64,000 bases of DNA from CAYPGT01 sp964512985 (GTDB taxonomy: Bacteria > Cyanobacteriota > Vampirovibrionia > LMEP-6097): the NCBI GenBank assembly GCA_964512985.1, contig CAZELI010000009.1:7778-71777 (forward strand), in the 5' to 3' direction. The notes under the pieces were generated by a model. It did not search any database. It was not told the DNA's origin and saw nothing but the letters and a program-made list of their open reading frames with translations. Shown one piece after another: positions 7,721 to 16,979 of this stretch. Every line of letters starts with the position of its first letter. Positions within the stretch are counted from its first letter, which is position 1. The position numbers and the translations under genes were made by a program.

Positions 7721-9292
7721 ATGCAAAAAGTTTTATTGTTAATTTTAGATGGTTGGGGCTATAGCAGTATAGATAAGGGTAATGCTATTAAGGCAGCGAA
7801 ACTTCCTTTTTATAATAGCCTTCTCCAAAAATATCCTAACACCTTACTTAATGCTAGTGGAGTTTATGTAGGTTTGCCTGAGGGGATTATGGGTAACTCA
7901 GAAGTGGGTCACGAGAATATTGGTGCTGGCAGAATTAATAAGCAGAAACTAACTATGATCTCTGATATGGTGAAGACTGGTGAGTTTTTTGAAAACCGCA
8001 TTCTTAGAGATGCTTTTGATCATGCTATAAACAATAGCTCTAGAGTGCATTTTATGGGATTGATCTCAGAAGGTGATGTCCACGCGCATTTGGGACATTT
8101 GGATGCATTAATAGAGTTTGCTAAACGTAAAGGTATTAGCAGCGACAAAGTATTCTTACATGCAATTAGTGATGGTCGTGATGATCCACCATATGTTGCA
8201 GGACACTTGATGGAGCGCTATATGCCTAAGATCAAGATTGCCACAGTCTCTGGGCGCTATTGGGCAATGGACAGGGATAATAATTGGGATAGAGTTGAGA
8301 AGTACTTCCAATGTGTTACTCAAGGTATAGGAGAGCATGCTGAAACTGCTGCTGAAGCTATTAATCAGGGTTACGCTTATGCTAAAGCTGGCAAAAACAC
8401 TACTGGTGACTCTGATGAATTTATTATGCCGACTTTGATTGATGCTTCAGGATTAATCAAGGACAATGATTCAGTTATATTTTTTAATTTTCGTCCAGAC
8501 CGCGCTAAGGAGATCTCTAAGCGCTTAGGAGAGGATAGTGGTTTGAAGAATCTTCACTATGCGTGTTTCACAGAATATAGTAATGAGCTTAAGTTACCGG
8601 TAGCGTTTACTAATGCAACTTTACCGAAGCAAGATTACTCTATGAACCTTGGAGAGCTGGTTTCATCGGTTGGCTTTAATCAATTCAGAGTTGCTGAGAC
8701 TGAGAAATATAATCATGTGACTAATTTCTTCAATTCTAGTCGCAAGGAGCCTTTCCCTAATGAGGATAGATGTTTAGTGCCTAGTCCTAAGGTTGCTACT
8801 TATGACTTGCAGCCAGAGATGAGCTTACCTGGTGTTACTGAGAAGCTGTTAGAAGCTATGTCTAACCCGCAGAAAGATTATAAGTTTATAGTTTGTAACT
8901 TTGCTAACCCTGACATGGTTGGACATACAGGAATCTGGAATGCTGTGATTACTGCGCTAGAAGCCATAGATAAATCATTAGAGCAGGTTGTTAATAAAGC
9001 AATAGAGACGGGTTATGTAGTGATGCTTACTGCAGACCATGGTAATGCTGACCAGATGGTAGAACTTAATGGTGGTATCAGAACCGCTCATAGCTGCAAT
9101 CCTGTACCTTTCATTATTATTAATTCTAAGACGGATGTTAAATTACTTGCACCTTGCGCTAATCCTCAAGACCTAGCTGCGAGCCTTAGTCTTGCAAACA
9201 TCGCTCCGACGGTTTGTGAGTATCTAGACTTAGAGCAACCTAAGCAGATGAAGTCTAGAAGTTTGCTTGAAACATCGAAAGTTTCGGCTTAA
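7721..9292 (+). CDS. gpmI: 2,3-bisphosphoglycerate-independent phosphoglycerate mutase
   Basis: Interconverts 3- and 2-phosphoglycerate in glycolysis and gluconeogenesis; a manganese-dependent alkaline-phosphatase-fold enzyme. The metal-binding LDGWG is near residues 9-13, and the phospho-acceptor serine is in MGNSEVGHENIGAGR (Ser60). HAISDGRDDPP, FFNFRPDRAKE, NFANPDMVGHTG and LTADHGNADQM are all present. Length 523 aa is typical. It is bracketed by palindromic repeats on both sides and appears monocistronic. Confidence 0.98.
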   Translation: MQKVLLLILDGWGYSSIDKGNAIKAAKLPFYNSLLQKYPNTLLNASGVYVGLPEGIMGNSEVGHENIGAGRINKQKLTMISDMVKTGEFFENRILRDAFDHAINNSSRVHFMGLISEGDVHAHLGHLDALIEFAKRKGISSDKVFLHAISDGRDDPPYVAGHLMERYMPKIKIATVSGRYWAMDRDNNWDRVEKYFQCVTQGIGEHAETAAEAINQGYAYAKAGKNTTGDSDEFIMPTLIDASGLIKDNDSVIFFNFRPDRAKEISKRLGEDSGLKNLHYACFTEYSNELKLPVAFTNATLPKQDYSMNLGELVSSVGFNQFRVAETEKYNHVTNFFNSSRKEPFPNEDRCLVPSPKVATYDLQPEMSLPGVTEKLLEAMSNPQKDYKFIVCNFANPDMVGHTGIWNAVITALEAIDKSLEQVVNKAIETGYVVMLTADHGNADQMVELNGGIRTAHSCNPVPFIIINSKTDVKLLAPCANPQDLAASLSLANIAPTVCEYLDLEQPKQMKSRSLLETSKVSA

Positions 9293-9300
9293 GACAAATT

Positions 9301-9411
9301 CGTCATCCTGAGGAGCACGCATAGCGTGCGACGTAAGGATCCACTACTACGAATAGTCTATTAATGCGAGTGGATCCTTACGGTCGGGCTTTGCCCTCCC
9401 TCAGGATGACG
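9301..9411. repeat. Palindromic repeat, family A (copy 2)
   Basis: Same architecture as the copy at 1688. The left tip hairpin differs (GCACGC-ATA-GCGTGC) but keeps complementarity. It begins 8 bp after the gpmI stop. Confidence 0.85.
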
Positions 9412-9451
9412 AATTATGGGTACTAGTGAAATAAGTAGTGATAGCATCATC

Positions 9452-9475
9452 TGATAGTATCAAGTGATACTATCA
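9452..9475. repeat. Short perfect palindrome
   Basis: TGATAGTATC and its exact complement GATACTATCA are separated by AAGT (10-bp stem). There is no T-run, so it is not an obvious terminator. It lies in the 160-bp stretch between the family-A repeat and the convergent gene at 9573, in which I see nothing else. Confidence 0.5.
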
Positions 9476-9572
9476 TTGGCGTCAAACAAGGGTTTTCGAG
9501 CTTCAAAACTTAAAAAAACTTGGCAGCAATAATCAAAGTAAGTATAGGTTTAGTTAAATAACTATTACTAGG

Positions 9573-9980
9573 TTAAGCAGCTAATTCAGCTAGTACCTTT
9601 TGTACTGTTTCTGCTCTTTGGGGATCTTCAACGCTAGAAGCCATCGATGCCTTACTTATTAACTGGAATAAAGAATCTTTCAATTTCTTTGCCTCATTTA
9701 ATATATTGAAAGCGCTGTGAAGAAATCTTTGAGTATCAGTAGACTTAGAAGCAACTGGAATATCAAACTTAGGCTCATCAGCTTTATAACCACTATTAAC
9801 TTTTGCTGATGCTAATGCCTTTAATACACTTTCTGGTTCAAGTCTAATAACTGTTGTACCCGCATTGCAGTTAGCTTGTATTCCATATCTTCTTGCTGAT
9901 TCTGAATAATCTTCAAGACAAGCCAGATTTTTAGTTGTGATAGGTCGTTCTTTTGGTGAAGGTATAGTAACTTTTTCCAT
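9573..9980 (-). CDS. Small soluble protein of unknown function
   Basis: 135 residues, predicted mostly helical in the C-terminal half, with no signal peptide or membrane segment and no recognised motif. It starts 10 bp after the mtnA stop on the same strand and may be co-transcribed, though a TAAGAT box 7 nt before its ATG could give it its own leaderless transcript. It resembles in size and composition the other lone small proteins of the window (12222, 16980, 43279, 61662), but I see no clear sequence identity among them. Confidence 0.55.
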   Translation of the reverse strand: MEKVTIPSPKERPITTKNLACLEDYSESARRYGIQANCNAGTTVIRLEPESVLKALASAKVNSGYKADEPKFDIPVASKSTDTQRFLHSAFNILNEAKKLKDSLFQLISKASMASSVEDPQRAETVQKVLAELAA

Positions 9981-9990
9981 GGGGCTAATC

Positions 9991-11076
9991 TTATCTTACT
10001 GTAGATATACCTGTCAACCCTTCCTCAGTAAATATCGCCTCTATAAGTTCATTAGGTGTCACATCAAACCCTGGATTAACGAAACATGTTCCAGAAGCGG
10101 CAGTGCAGGTTAGTCCGTTAATATGAGAGACTTCAGAGCTATCGCGTTCTTCGATGATGATCTCATCACCAGAGCTAAGTGATCTATCTATAGTACTTTC
10201 TGGAGCGGCAATGTAGAAAGGAATATTATGGTATTTAGCGAGTATTGCAAGTCCATAAGTTCCTATCTTATTAGCAGCATCACCGTTAGCGGTAATGCGG
10301 TCAGCACCAGTGATCACTAGATCTATTAGACCTTGCTTCATCAGATGAGCTGCCATATTGTCTGTGTTAAGTGTTACTGGAATATTGTCCTCGACTAATT
10401 CCCAAACTGTTAATCTTGCACCTTGTTGGCGTGGACGAGTTTCATCTGCATAAACCATTTCTACTAAGCCTTCTGCATGAAGTGTACGAATCACTCCTAG
10501 AGCAGTTCCATAGCCACCAGTGGCCAGTGCCCCCGCATTACAGTGAGTCAGAATCCGCAGTGGACGCGTTTGCGCTAATGAGATTGCCACGCTCCCTTTG
10601 GTCGCTCGCAATGACGGTGTAGAGCAATGATGCTTTTTAATATACTCTGCACCGACCTTGGACATTGCTTTACAGCGAGCGATGTCATCTTCTAATATCC
10701 AATGTGCTTTCACTAAAATTTCTTCATAGCTTATTAAATCTTTTACCAGGTCCAGTGCCCACATAAGATTTACAGCAGTAGGACGAGTGGATCTGAGTAG
10801 TATATCTGCTGCACGCAAGTCGTAGCCTTGCTTAGCAGCGAGTGCCATACCGTAAGCTGCGGCGATACCTATCAGAGGAGCACCTCTTAGAACCATATCC
10901 TTAATAGCATTTGCCATATCTTCGACATTGGTTATTTCTACTAATTGAAGCTCATAGGGTAATAATCTTTGGTCAATTAATTTAACGCTTTCGTTTGTGT
11001 CATCCCAAAACAGCGGACGAAGCTCACCGTTTCTGTAAACTTGTTCTTTAGTGGATTTTAGGGCTTGGATACTCAT
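9991..11076 (-). CDS. mtnA: S-methyl-5-thioribose-1-phosphate isomerase with repeat-derived insertion
   Basis: Methionine salvage enzyme that isomerises 5-methylthioribose 1-phosphate to methylthioribulose 1-phosphate. Family motifs: RGAPLIGIAAAYGMALA (64-80), the catalytic cysteine in ILTHCNAGALATGGYGTAL (Cys179), DETRPRQQGARLTVWEL, TDNMAAHLM and the catalytic aspartate in VITGADRI. Between AEYIKK and LRILTHCNAG there are about 24 extra residues. Residues 154-166 (PSLRATKGSVAIS) are the translation of a family-B intergenic repeat. The C-terminal end is normal. A TGCTATAAT extended -10 lies 13 nt before the ATG. No other methionine salvage gene is near. Confidence 0.94.
   Translation of the reverse strand: MSIQALKSTKEQVYRNGELRPLFWDDTNESVKLIDQRLLPYELQLVEITNVEDMANAIKDMVLRGAPLIGIAAAYGMALAAKQGYDLRAADILLRSTRPTAVNLMWALDLVKDLISYEEILVKAHWILEDDIARCKAMSKVGAEYIKKHHCSTPSLRATKGSVAISLAQTRPLRILTHCNAGALATGGYGTALGVIRTLHAEGLVEMVYADETRPRQQGARLTVWELVEDNIPVTLNTDNMAAHLMKQGLIDLVITGADRITANGDAANKIGTYGLAILAKYHNIPFYIAAPESTIDRSLSSGDEIIIEERDSSEVSHINGLTCTAASGTCFVNPGFDVTPNELIEAIFTEEGLTGISTVR
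10581..10617. repeat. Family-B half repeat inside mtnA
   Basis: On the minus strand it reads CCGTCATTGCGAGCGACC, then AAAGGGAGCGTGGCAATCT. This is the same half-unit found between genes at 7552 and 21842. It is in frame with mtnA and adds residues 154-166 just before the catalytic-cysteine motif. Confidence 0.85.
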
Positions 11077-11145
11077 AAATTAGCTTTACATTATAGCAAA
11101 TGAATTTTATTAAGTAATTTATTTATAAGGTACTGTATTTAATAA

Positions 11146-11183
11146 GCCGCGCGCAGCGCAACCGCCGCTCCGCGGCGGAACCC
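11146..11183. repeat. GC-rich palindromic repeat, family C
   Basis: AGCCGCGCGCAGCGCAACC followed by GCCGCTCCGCGGCGGAACCC, located between divergent mtnA and ndk. Near-identical to the right part of the copy at 47733-47813. Confidence 0.75.
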
Positions 11184-11232
11184 TTAACATTCATATTTGT
11201 TTAAAAAAACCAGTTAAAGCAGAAACTAGAGT

Positions 11233-11238
11233 TAGAAT
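11233..11238 (+). promoter_or_regulatory. -10 box of ndk (leaderless)
   Basis: TAGAAT, 7 nt before the ndk ATG at 11246. There is no Shine-Dalgarno sequence. Confidence 0.45.
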
Positions 11239-11245
11239 CTGAATT

Positions 11246-11734
11246 ATGGCCACAGAAAAAACGTTTTTAGCAATTAAACCCGAAGCATACCAACGCCAAG
11301 ATAGCGTTGCGATTATAGAAATGCTCTCGAAGCTGCTTCCTGACGCTAAATGCGTAGCTATGAAAGTTTACAAACCCAGCACTGAGCTTGCCAAGGAGCA
11401 TTATGCTGCACTTAGTGATAAGCCATTCTTTCCTGACCTAATCAAGTCATTCACTTCAGGCGCAATCCTTGGAATGGTTTGGGAAGGCGATAATGTCGTC
11501 GCTAAGGCGAGAGATGCTATGGGTGCGACTAACCCAGAACAAGCGACAGAAGGTACTATTCGTAAGGCTTTTGGAAAGCATATTGGTGATAATGCTATTC
11601 ACGGTAGCGACACAGAGCCAGGTTCAGCATCTAGAGAAGTAGGAATCCACTTCCCAGAAGCTAAGTTCGCTGAGATCTCTAATCCAGCTGCTAAAGCTAA
11701 GGAACTTGTCGAAACGGCTAAAGCCAGTGTTTAA
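11246..11734 (+). CDS. ndk: Nucleoside diphosphate kinase
   Basis: Transfers the gamma-phosphate of ATP to NDPs through a phosphohistidine. The active-site NAIHGSD carries His119. TFLAIKPEAYQR at the N-terminus and the EPGSASREVGIHFP tail are conserved. At 162 aa it is about 15-20 residues longer than usual NDK; the extra length is an Ala/Lys-rich C-terminus and a few residues near 30-45. rpsP follows on the same strand after 82 bp. Confidence 0.94.
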   Translation: MATEKTFLAIKPEAYQRQDSVAIIEMLSKLLPDAKCVAMKVYKPSTELAKEHYAALSDKPFFPDLIKSFTSGAILGMVWEGDNVVAKARDAMGATNPEQATEGTIRKAFGKHIGDNAIHGSDTEPGSASREVGIHFPEAKFAEISNPAAKAKELVETAKASV

Positions 11735-11816
11735 GAAAAGCTTAAAGAGTTCCATATAACCCTAGTTAGCTTGTATTCCTAGATTTAAGTGAGCTAGAAT
11801 AAGCCATTACGTTATT

Positions 11817-12221
11817 ATGCTAAAAATTAGATTACAGAGATTTGGAAAGAATAAAGCACCTATGTACAGAGTGGCTGTGTTAGAACACACAAGTAAGAGA
11901 GATGGTAAGCCCGTAGAAGTGCTTGGATTCTATAATCCTAAATCTAAGGAATTAGTTATCAACACCGAAAGAGTGAAATACTGGCAATCAGTAGGAGCCC
12001 AAGCTTCTGAGACTGTTGCAACTTTAATTAAGAGACAACCTTTACATGATTTGGCGACTGGTGCGTACCAGGCTAAAGCTAAATCTAGATCCGATAAAGA
12101 GAAATCTAGAACAGATTTACTTGCACAGAGCAAGAAGAATACTAAAGCGAAGAAGAAACGCGCTGAAGCAGAAGCTAAGTCTAAAGAAGCTCCAGCTTCT
12201 TCAGAAGCTGCGGCAGCGTAA
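11817..12221 (+). CDS. rpsP: 30S ribosomal protein S16
   Basis: The N-terminal ~80 residues are canonical S16: LKIRLQRFGKNKAPMYRVAV, EVLGFYNPKS and KYWQSVGAQ. The remaining ~50 residues are a Lys/Ala/Ser-rich tail, longer than in most S16 proteins. A TAGAAT box 16 nt upstream would leave a leader of about 9 nt. The usual rimM-trmD-rplS neighbours are absent, so the typical S16 operon is broken here. Confidence 0.96.
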   Translation: MLKIRLQRFGKNKAPMYRVAVLEHTSKRDGKPVEVLGFYNPKSKELVINTERVKYWQSVGAQASETVATLIKRQPLHDLATGAYQAKAKSRSDKEKSRTDLLAQSKKNTKAKKKRAEAEAKSKEAPASSEAAAA

Positions 12222-12503
12222 TTAAACAGCTAAATCTGCGAAACTAAGTTTATGAGTTGGTCGGTGTAACTGTATCGTCGTTTGAACTGGGGCTGCTCTA
12301 GAAGATTTTCTTGGATTTATTTCCATTGATGCTGTGTTATAAGTAGGTCTATGCCAAGTCCTTAGGTCATCGCGAGATGGAGCTGTTGTTAATATTGATA
12401 TCGCTTCTAAAAATTTATTAGCAGCCTTGCTCACTACCCCGATAGCAGCCCTTACGTAATTAAATGCGTTTGCTAATTCTCTGTTGCCTAATACCTGTGC
12501 CAA
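12222..12503 (-). CDS. Small protein of unknown function
   Basis: A 93-residue ORF convergent with rpsP, abutting its stop. The N-terminal half looks helical (MAQVLGNRELANAFNYVRAA); the C-terminal half is Thr/Arg/His-rich. The only start in the frame is TTG at 12503. There is no recognised domain. Convergent packing and reasonable amino-acid composition support a gene, but weakly. The 221-bp gap beyond it up to the helicase holds only AT-rich sequence. Confidence 0.4.
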   Translation of the reverse strand: MAQVLGNRELANAFNYVRAAIGVVSKAANKFLEAISILTTAPSRDDLRTWHRPTYNTASMEINPRKSSRAAPVQTTIQLHRPTHKLSFADLAV

Positions 12504-12724
12504 ATTATTTGTCCCTTATCTCCCCACGCTAATTTTCTCAAGCATTTATTATTTCTTAATAATTAGCTTAATAATTTTAGCAGTAATTGCTTCTCTTGAC
12601 AATAGATAATTAGGAAAATATTTACAGTTCATAATAAAATTTAATTCATAAAAGGAACCTAAAATACTGCAACCCGTCATAACGTACACAGGTCATTTTA
12701 GGCTTGCAATGCAGTACGTATTTT

Positions 12725-15700
12725 ATGGCAATTAATTCAAGTTCAATTCAGACTACTAATAAAGTTAAATTACAGTTAGATAACTGGAAGAAACATTTAA
12801 TTGATTTTAGTAAAAGAAATCAATTACTGTTTTTTAAGTCTAGACCTAGTTTGACTATTGAGTTTAAGGAACAGCCGCAGGAGATTTTTCAGAAATTAAT
12901 TTTGGAAGCTCGTAGTCTTGGCTTTCAGCATGAGATCGGTACTTTTAGTGTTACGGAGTTTGATGAAGCTGCTACTGATGAGACGATGATTCCTATGGAT
13001 CTAGATACTTTAGAACCTGGTTTAAGTTTAGATTTAGCAGATGAGATTGAAGAAGCTCCGATAGTAATGGATCAAGAGTTAGATCTTAGCAATGCTCTAC
13101 AAACTAATAAAGATTCAAGGTCACTAGAACAAGTTCTGGCTAAACTGAAGACCCGCTCTAAGGCTAGTGTTCAGGAAACTGGTGTGAATATTTTATATCT
13201 AGCATTGTACTTTCTTGAATGGTGTCCTAAGAGTACAACTAATATTGAAGAAGAAGCTCGATCACCGCTACTATTGATTCCAGTTGGTTTGGAGCGTAAG
13301 GGTCTTAATGGTGCTTTCAGACTGAATGTTATTGAAGATGAGATTCGTATTAATCCTACCTTAGCTTATAAGCTGGATAGAGACTATGGTATAGATCTGA
13401 GTGATTTAGAGGCTGAGTTAGAAGATATAGAGAAGATAGAAGATCTGGAAGAGAGAGTTCAGAGAATACAGGATCGGATTACTAGAGATCATAGTGAATG
13501 GCAAGTAACAGAGGATTCTTGTCTTAGTTTATTCTCGTTTGCTAAGTTGTCTCTCTATAGAGACCTAGAAGAAAACGAGAGTCGTATTCTTGAACACCCG
13601 TTAATCAGGGAAATATCGGGAGAGTTACCTGAGCAAGTATTTCCAGATGGAATTGATCCTAATGTTAAAGCAGAATATATAGTTAAAGCTAATGAGATTG
13701 ATTCGAGATTAGATGCTAATCTTTCATTACAAATTCTTGATGCTGATAGTAGTCAAGAAGAAGCTATTAATGCTGCCAAAGCTGGTCAGAGCTTTGTAAT
13801 TCAAGGACCACCAGGTACTGGTAAATCACAAACCATTGCTAATATCATTGCTGAATCTTTAGCGCAGAATAAAAAAATCCTCTTTGTTAGTGAGAAGAAA
13901 TCTGCACTTGAAGTAGTAGTTAATAGACTTAAAGAAAGTAAGTTAGATAAGTTTTGTCTTGAGTTGCATAATGCTCAGAGAAAGAAATCAGACATCATTA
14001 ATAATATTAGAATGGCATTAGAGGAGATTAAGTCTCTTGCTGTTGATTCAAGACGTGAAGAATATATAGAAGATATTAATAAGGTGAAAGCCGCTCTACA
14101 TCGTGGTATCACTGAGCTGCATAAAGTTAGAGAACCTATTAATCATTCACTTTATGAGATTTATGGTGAATTGAGTAAGCTGAATTTAATATTAGAAGGA
14201 CTTACTTATGATATTGACTTCACTGTTCCTAGTATAGAGAAGCTAGATCTGAAGAAGCTTTCTGAGTTTGATTATTTGTTTAAACAGCTAGCTAGTAAGC
14301 AAGAGATATTAGATGACTATCATAATTTTATTTGGCGTAATGCTAATGTGCAGAATTTAAGCTTTGAGGTTGAGAATGATATTAAGTCTAATTTTATTGA
14401 GTTTAAAAATATAATTATCAAGCTAGCTGGTTATGCTAATCCTATATCAGAAAAGTACTTTGATAAGAAAGTAAATAACATTAAAGAGTTTAAGTGGCTT
14501 GCAGAAGCTGCCAAGCTTGCTATTGACTCACCTTTCCCTAAGAAAGATTGGTTTAATCCAGTTAAGTTAAGTGAAGTGCAGACCTTTACTCTTGAAGCTA
14601 AGATCGAGCATGAAGAGTATGCAGTGAACAAGGAGAGAATGCTTTCCCGTTATAGTGAGAAATTCTTAGCTCTAGATCATGATGAGCTTTTAACTAAGTT
14701 TACTCAGAAATTCACTGGAGTTTTTAGATTCTTTAATTTAGATTATTGGAAAACTGTTAATCAGATTAAAAAACTATCTCTCTATAATGAAGCCCGTAAT
14801 TTAGAAACTATTATTGAAGACTTGCAGCAAGCAGCTTTACTTGATAAGAAAGCTCATGAATTAAATCAAGGCAGTACTGAACTTTCACTAGTGCTTGGTG
14901 ATTTTTATAATGAGTTTGATACGGATTGGGACGAGACTATCACTGCTATTCGTTGGGTACAGAAAGTACTAGGTAAATTTAATATTGATAATTTACCCGC
15001 TACCTTGGTTGAAGTGATCTCTGAGACTGGTTCTCAGGATGATTTTAAGGAATTCGAAAGTCAAACTAGCGACCTTCTTCAAGCTTATGAATTATTGAAA
15101 TTCCATTTTAATTTCTATAAATCTATATTTCCTAATCCTAATGTTGATATGGATAATTTGAGCTTCACTGATTTGGCTGCTCATTTAGAGGATTTGATTT
15201 GCCATATTACCAAGATAGAAGACTGGATTGAATTCAAACAGATAGAATCACAAGCCAAAAAACTTGGCATGGGTCAATATATAGAAACTCTGATCAACTC
15301 TCCTATCAAGGGATTGGATGCTGATACTATACGTAATATTTTTATGCGTAAGCTCTATCAACTCTGGATCGATAAGATCGAAATAGAAAACCCAGAAATG
15401 CGCAAGTTTAGTGGAGAAGCTCAGCAGCTATTAATTGATAAGTTCTGTGACTTAGATCTTAAGCTTATTAATAGAAATAAAAATCAGATCTGTAAATCAC
15501 TTGCGCTTAATTGGATAGAATATGCTTCAAACATAATCAATAAGCTAGATCTGCAAGTATTAAATCATGAGATAAATAAGAAGAAGAAACATAAGCCAAT
15601 TAGAGTACTTATTCAAGAAATACCTGAATTATTGCAAACTCTTAAACCTTGCTGGATGATGAGTCCATTGTCTGTTTCTCAATTAATTGAAGCTAATAAG

Positions 15701-16978
15701 AAAGAAGCTGATAGAAGCTTTGTTGAATTTGATTTGGTTATTTTTGATGAAGCTTCGCAGATCAGGACAGAAGATGCTATTTGTTCGATTTATCGTGGTA
15801 AGCAATTAATCCTTGCAGGTGACTCTAATCAATTACCACCAACTAATTTCTTTAACTATATCGATAACGATGATGATTATGAGAATAATAATTTTGAAAG
15901 TGTTCTGGATGAATGTGCTGTCTTCCTTGATAGTAGAACTTTGAATTGGCACTATCGTAGTCGTCATGAGGATTTGATTAAATTCTCTAACTATCATATC
16001 TATGATAGTCAACTCATTACTTTTCCTTCACCAGTATCGAATTCTAAGAATTTTGGAATTGATTTTGAATTAATAGATAAGGGCTATTATGAGAAGGGTG
16101 TTAGATTTAATCGTAAAGAAGCTGCTAGAGTAGCTGAGGCGGTTATTGAACATTATCAAGCCAATCCTGCTCAAAGCCTTGGAGTGATTGCCTTCTCTGA
16201 GGCTCAACAGTTTGCGATAGAGAGAGAACTAGCTCGTCTTGTACGTAAATATCCTGAGATGGACCAAAGCTTCCTTGATGAAGAGAGAACAGACTCGTTA
16301 TTCATTAAGAACTTAGAAAATGTTCAAGGTGATGAGCGTGATGTGATTTATTTTAGTATCGGTTATGCGCGCGATAAGAAAGGTAATCTTTCTCATAACT
16401 TCGGACCTCTTAATCGTGAAGGTGGTCATAGAAGACTTAACGTGGCTATTACTCGTGCCCGTGATCGCTTGAAAGTATTCTCGTCTATAGTCTCTTCTGA
16501 TATAGACCTGAGCCGTACTAGCGCTCAGGGAGCTATTTTGCTTAAGAAATATTTGGGCTTTAGTGAAGAAGCTTCACATGCTGGTATTAATAATCAATCA
16601 GTAGAAGCTAGCACTCATGACCTAATCACTATCTCTACTGCGAAAGATGAATTGAAGGATAGATTATCTAAGTCTTGTATTGAAGAGTCTATTGCTAGAA
16701 TACTTGAATCTAAAGGATATATTGTAGAAAGATTCCTTGGTTCTTCTGATTATAGAATTGATATTGCGATTAGGGATCCTCTTAATACTGATAACTATAT
16801 ACTTGCTATAGAGACAGATGGTGAGATCTATCGCTCAGCGAAGACTACTCGTGATCGCGAAAGACTACGTCGTCAAGTGCTTAAATCTTTAGGCTGGAAC
16901 ACGCATAAGGTCTGGGCTCGTGACTGGGTGAAGAATTCTGCTTTAGAGATTGATAAGATAGTAGCGAAGCTTAAATAA
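12725..16978 (+). CDS. DUF4011-type superfamily 1 helicase with C-terminal nuclease-like domain
   Basis: A ~1417-residue protein. The N-terminal ~60 residues (LDNWKKHLIDFSKRNQLLFF) fit the DUF4011 domain. The helicase core follows, with Walker A IQGPPGTGKSQTIAN around residue 365, a DEASQ motif (LVIFDEASQIRTED), LAGDSNQLPP, NWHYRSRHEDLI, ENVQGDERDVI and RLNVAITRAR. A long helical insertion separates motifs I and II. The last ~100 residues (ILESKGYIVERFLGSSDYRI, then AIETDGEIYRSAKTTRDRER) match the MTES_1575/DUF559-like endonuclease fold. Such proteins recur in genome-defence neighbourhoods, but here it stands alone. The ATG at 12725 is preferred over the earlier 12704 because the family begins near it. 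Confidence 0.88.
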   Translation: MAINSSSIQTTNKVKLQLDNWKKHLIDFSKRNQLLFFKSRPSLTIEFKEQPQEIFQKLILEARSLGFQHEIGTFSVTEFDEAATDETMIPMDLDTLEPGLSLDLADEIEEAPIVMDQELDLSNALQTNKDSRSLEQVLAKLKTRSKASVQETGVNILYLALYFLEWCPKSTTNIEEEARSPLLLIPVGLERKGLNGAFRLNVIEDEIRINPTLAYKLDRDYGIDLSDLEAELEDIEKIEDLEERVQRIQDRITRDHSEWQVTEDSCLSLFSFAKLSLYRDLEENESRILEHPLIREISGELPEQVFPDGIDPNVKAEYIVKANEIDSRLDANLSLQILDADSSQEEAINAAKAGQSFVIQGPPGTGKSQTIANIIAESLAQNKKILFVSEKKSALEVVVNRLKESKLDKFCLELHNAQRKKSDIINNIRMALEEIKSLAVDSRREEYIEDINKVKAALHRGITELHKVREPINHSLYEIYGELSKLNLILEGLTYDIDFTVPSIEKLDLKKLSEFDYLFKQLASKQEILDDYHNFIWRNANVQNLSFEVENDIKSNFIEFKNIIIKLAGYANPISEKYFDKKVNNIKEFKWLAEAAKLAIDSPFPKKDWFNPVKLSEVQTFTLEAKIEHEEYAVNKERMLSRYSEKFLALDHDELLTKFTQKFTGVFRFFNLDYWKTVNQIKKLSLYNEARNLETIIEDLQQAALLDKKAHELNQGSTELSLVLGDFYNEFDTDWDETITAIRWVQKVLGKFNIDNLPATLVEVISETGSQDDFKEFESQTSDLLQAYELLKFHFNFYKSIFPNPNVDMDNLSFTDLAAHLEDLICHITKIEDWIEFKQIESQAKKLGMGQYIETLINSPIKGLDADTIRNIFMRKLYQLWIDKIEIENPEMRKFSGEAQQLLIDKFCDLDLKLINRNKNQICKSLALNWIEYASNIINKLDLQVLNHEINKKKKHKPIRVLIQEIPELLQTLKPCWMMSPLSVSQLIEANKKEADRSFVEFDLVIFDEASQIRTEDAICSIYRGKQLILAGDSNQLPPTNFFNYIDNDDDYENNNFESVLDECAVFLDSRTLNWHYRSRHEDLIKFSNYHIYDSQLITFPSPVSNSKNFGIDFELIDKGYYEKGVRFNRKEAARVAEAVIEHYQANPAQSLGVIAFSEAQQFAIERELARLVRKYPEMDQSFLDEERTDSLFIKNLENVQGDERDVIYFSIGYARDKKGNLSHNFGPLNREGGHRRLNVAITRARDRLKVFSSIVSSDIDLSRTSAQGAILLKKYLGFSEEASHAGINNQSVEASTHDLITISTAKDELKDRLSKSCIEESIARILESKGYIVERFLGSSDYRIDIAIRDPLNTDNYILAIETDGEIYRSAKTTRDRERLRRQVLKSLGWNTHKVWARDWVKNSALEIDKIVAKLK

Positions 16979-16979
16979 T

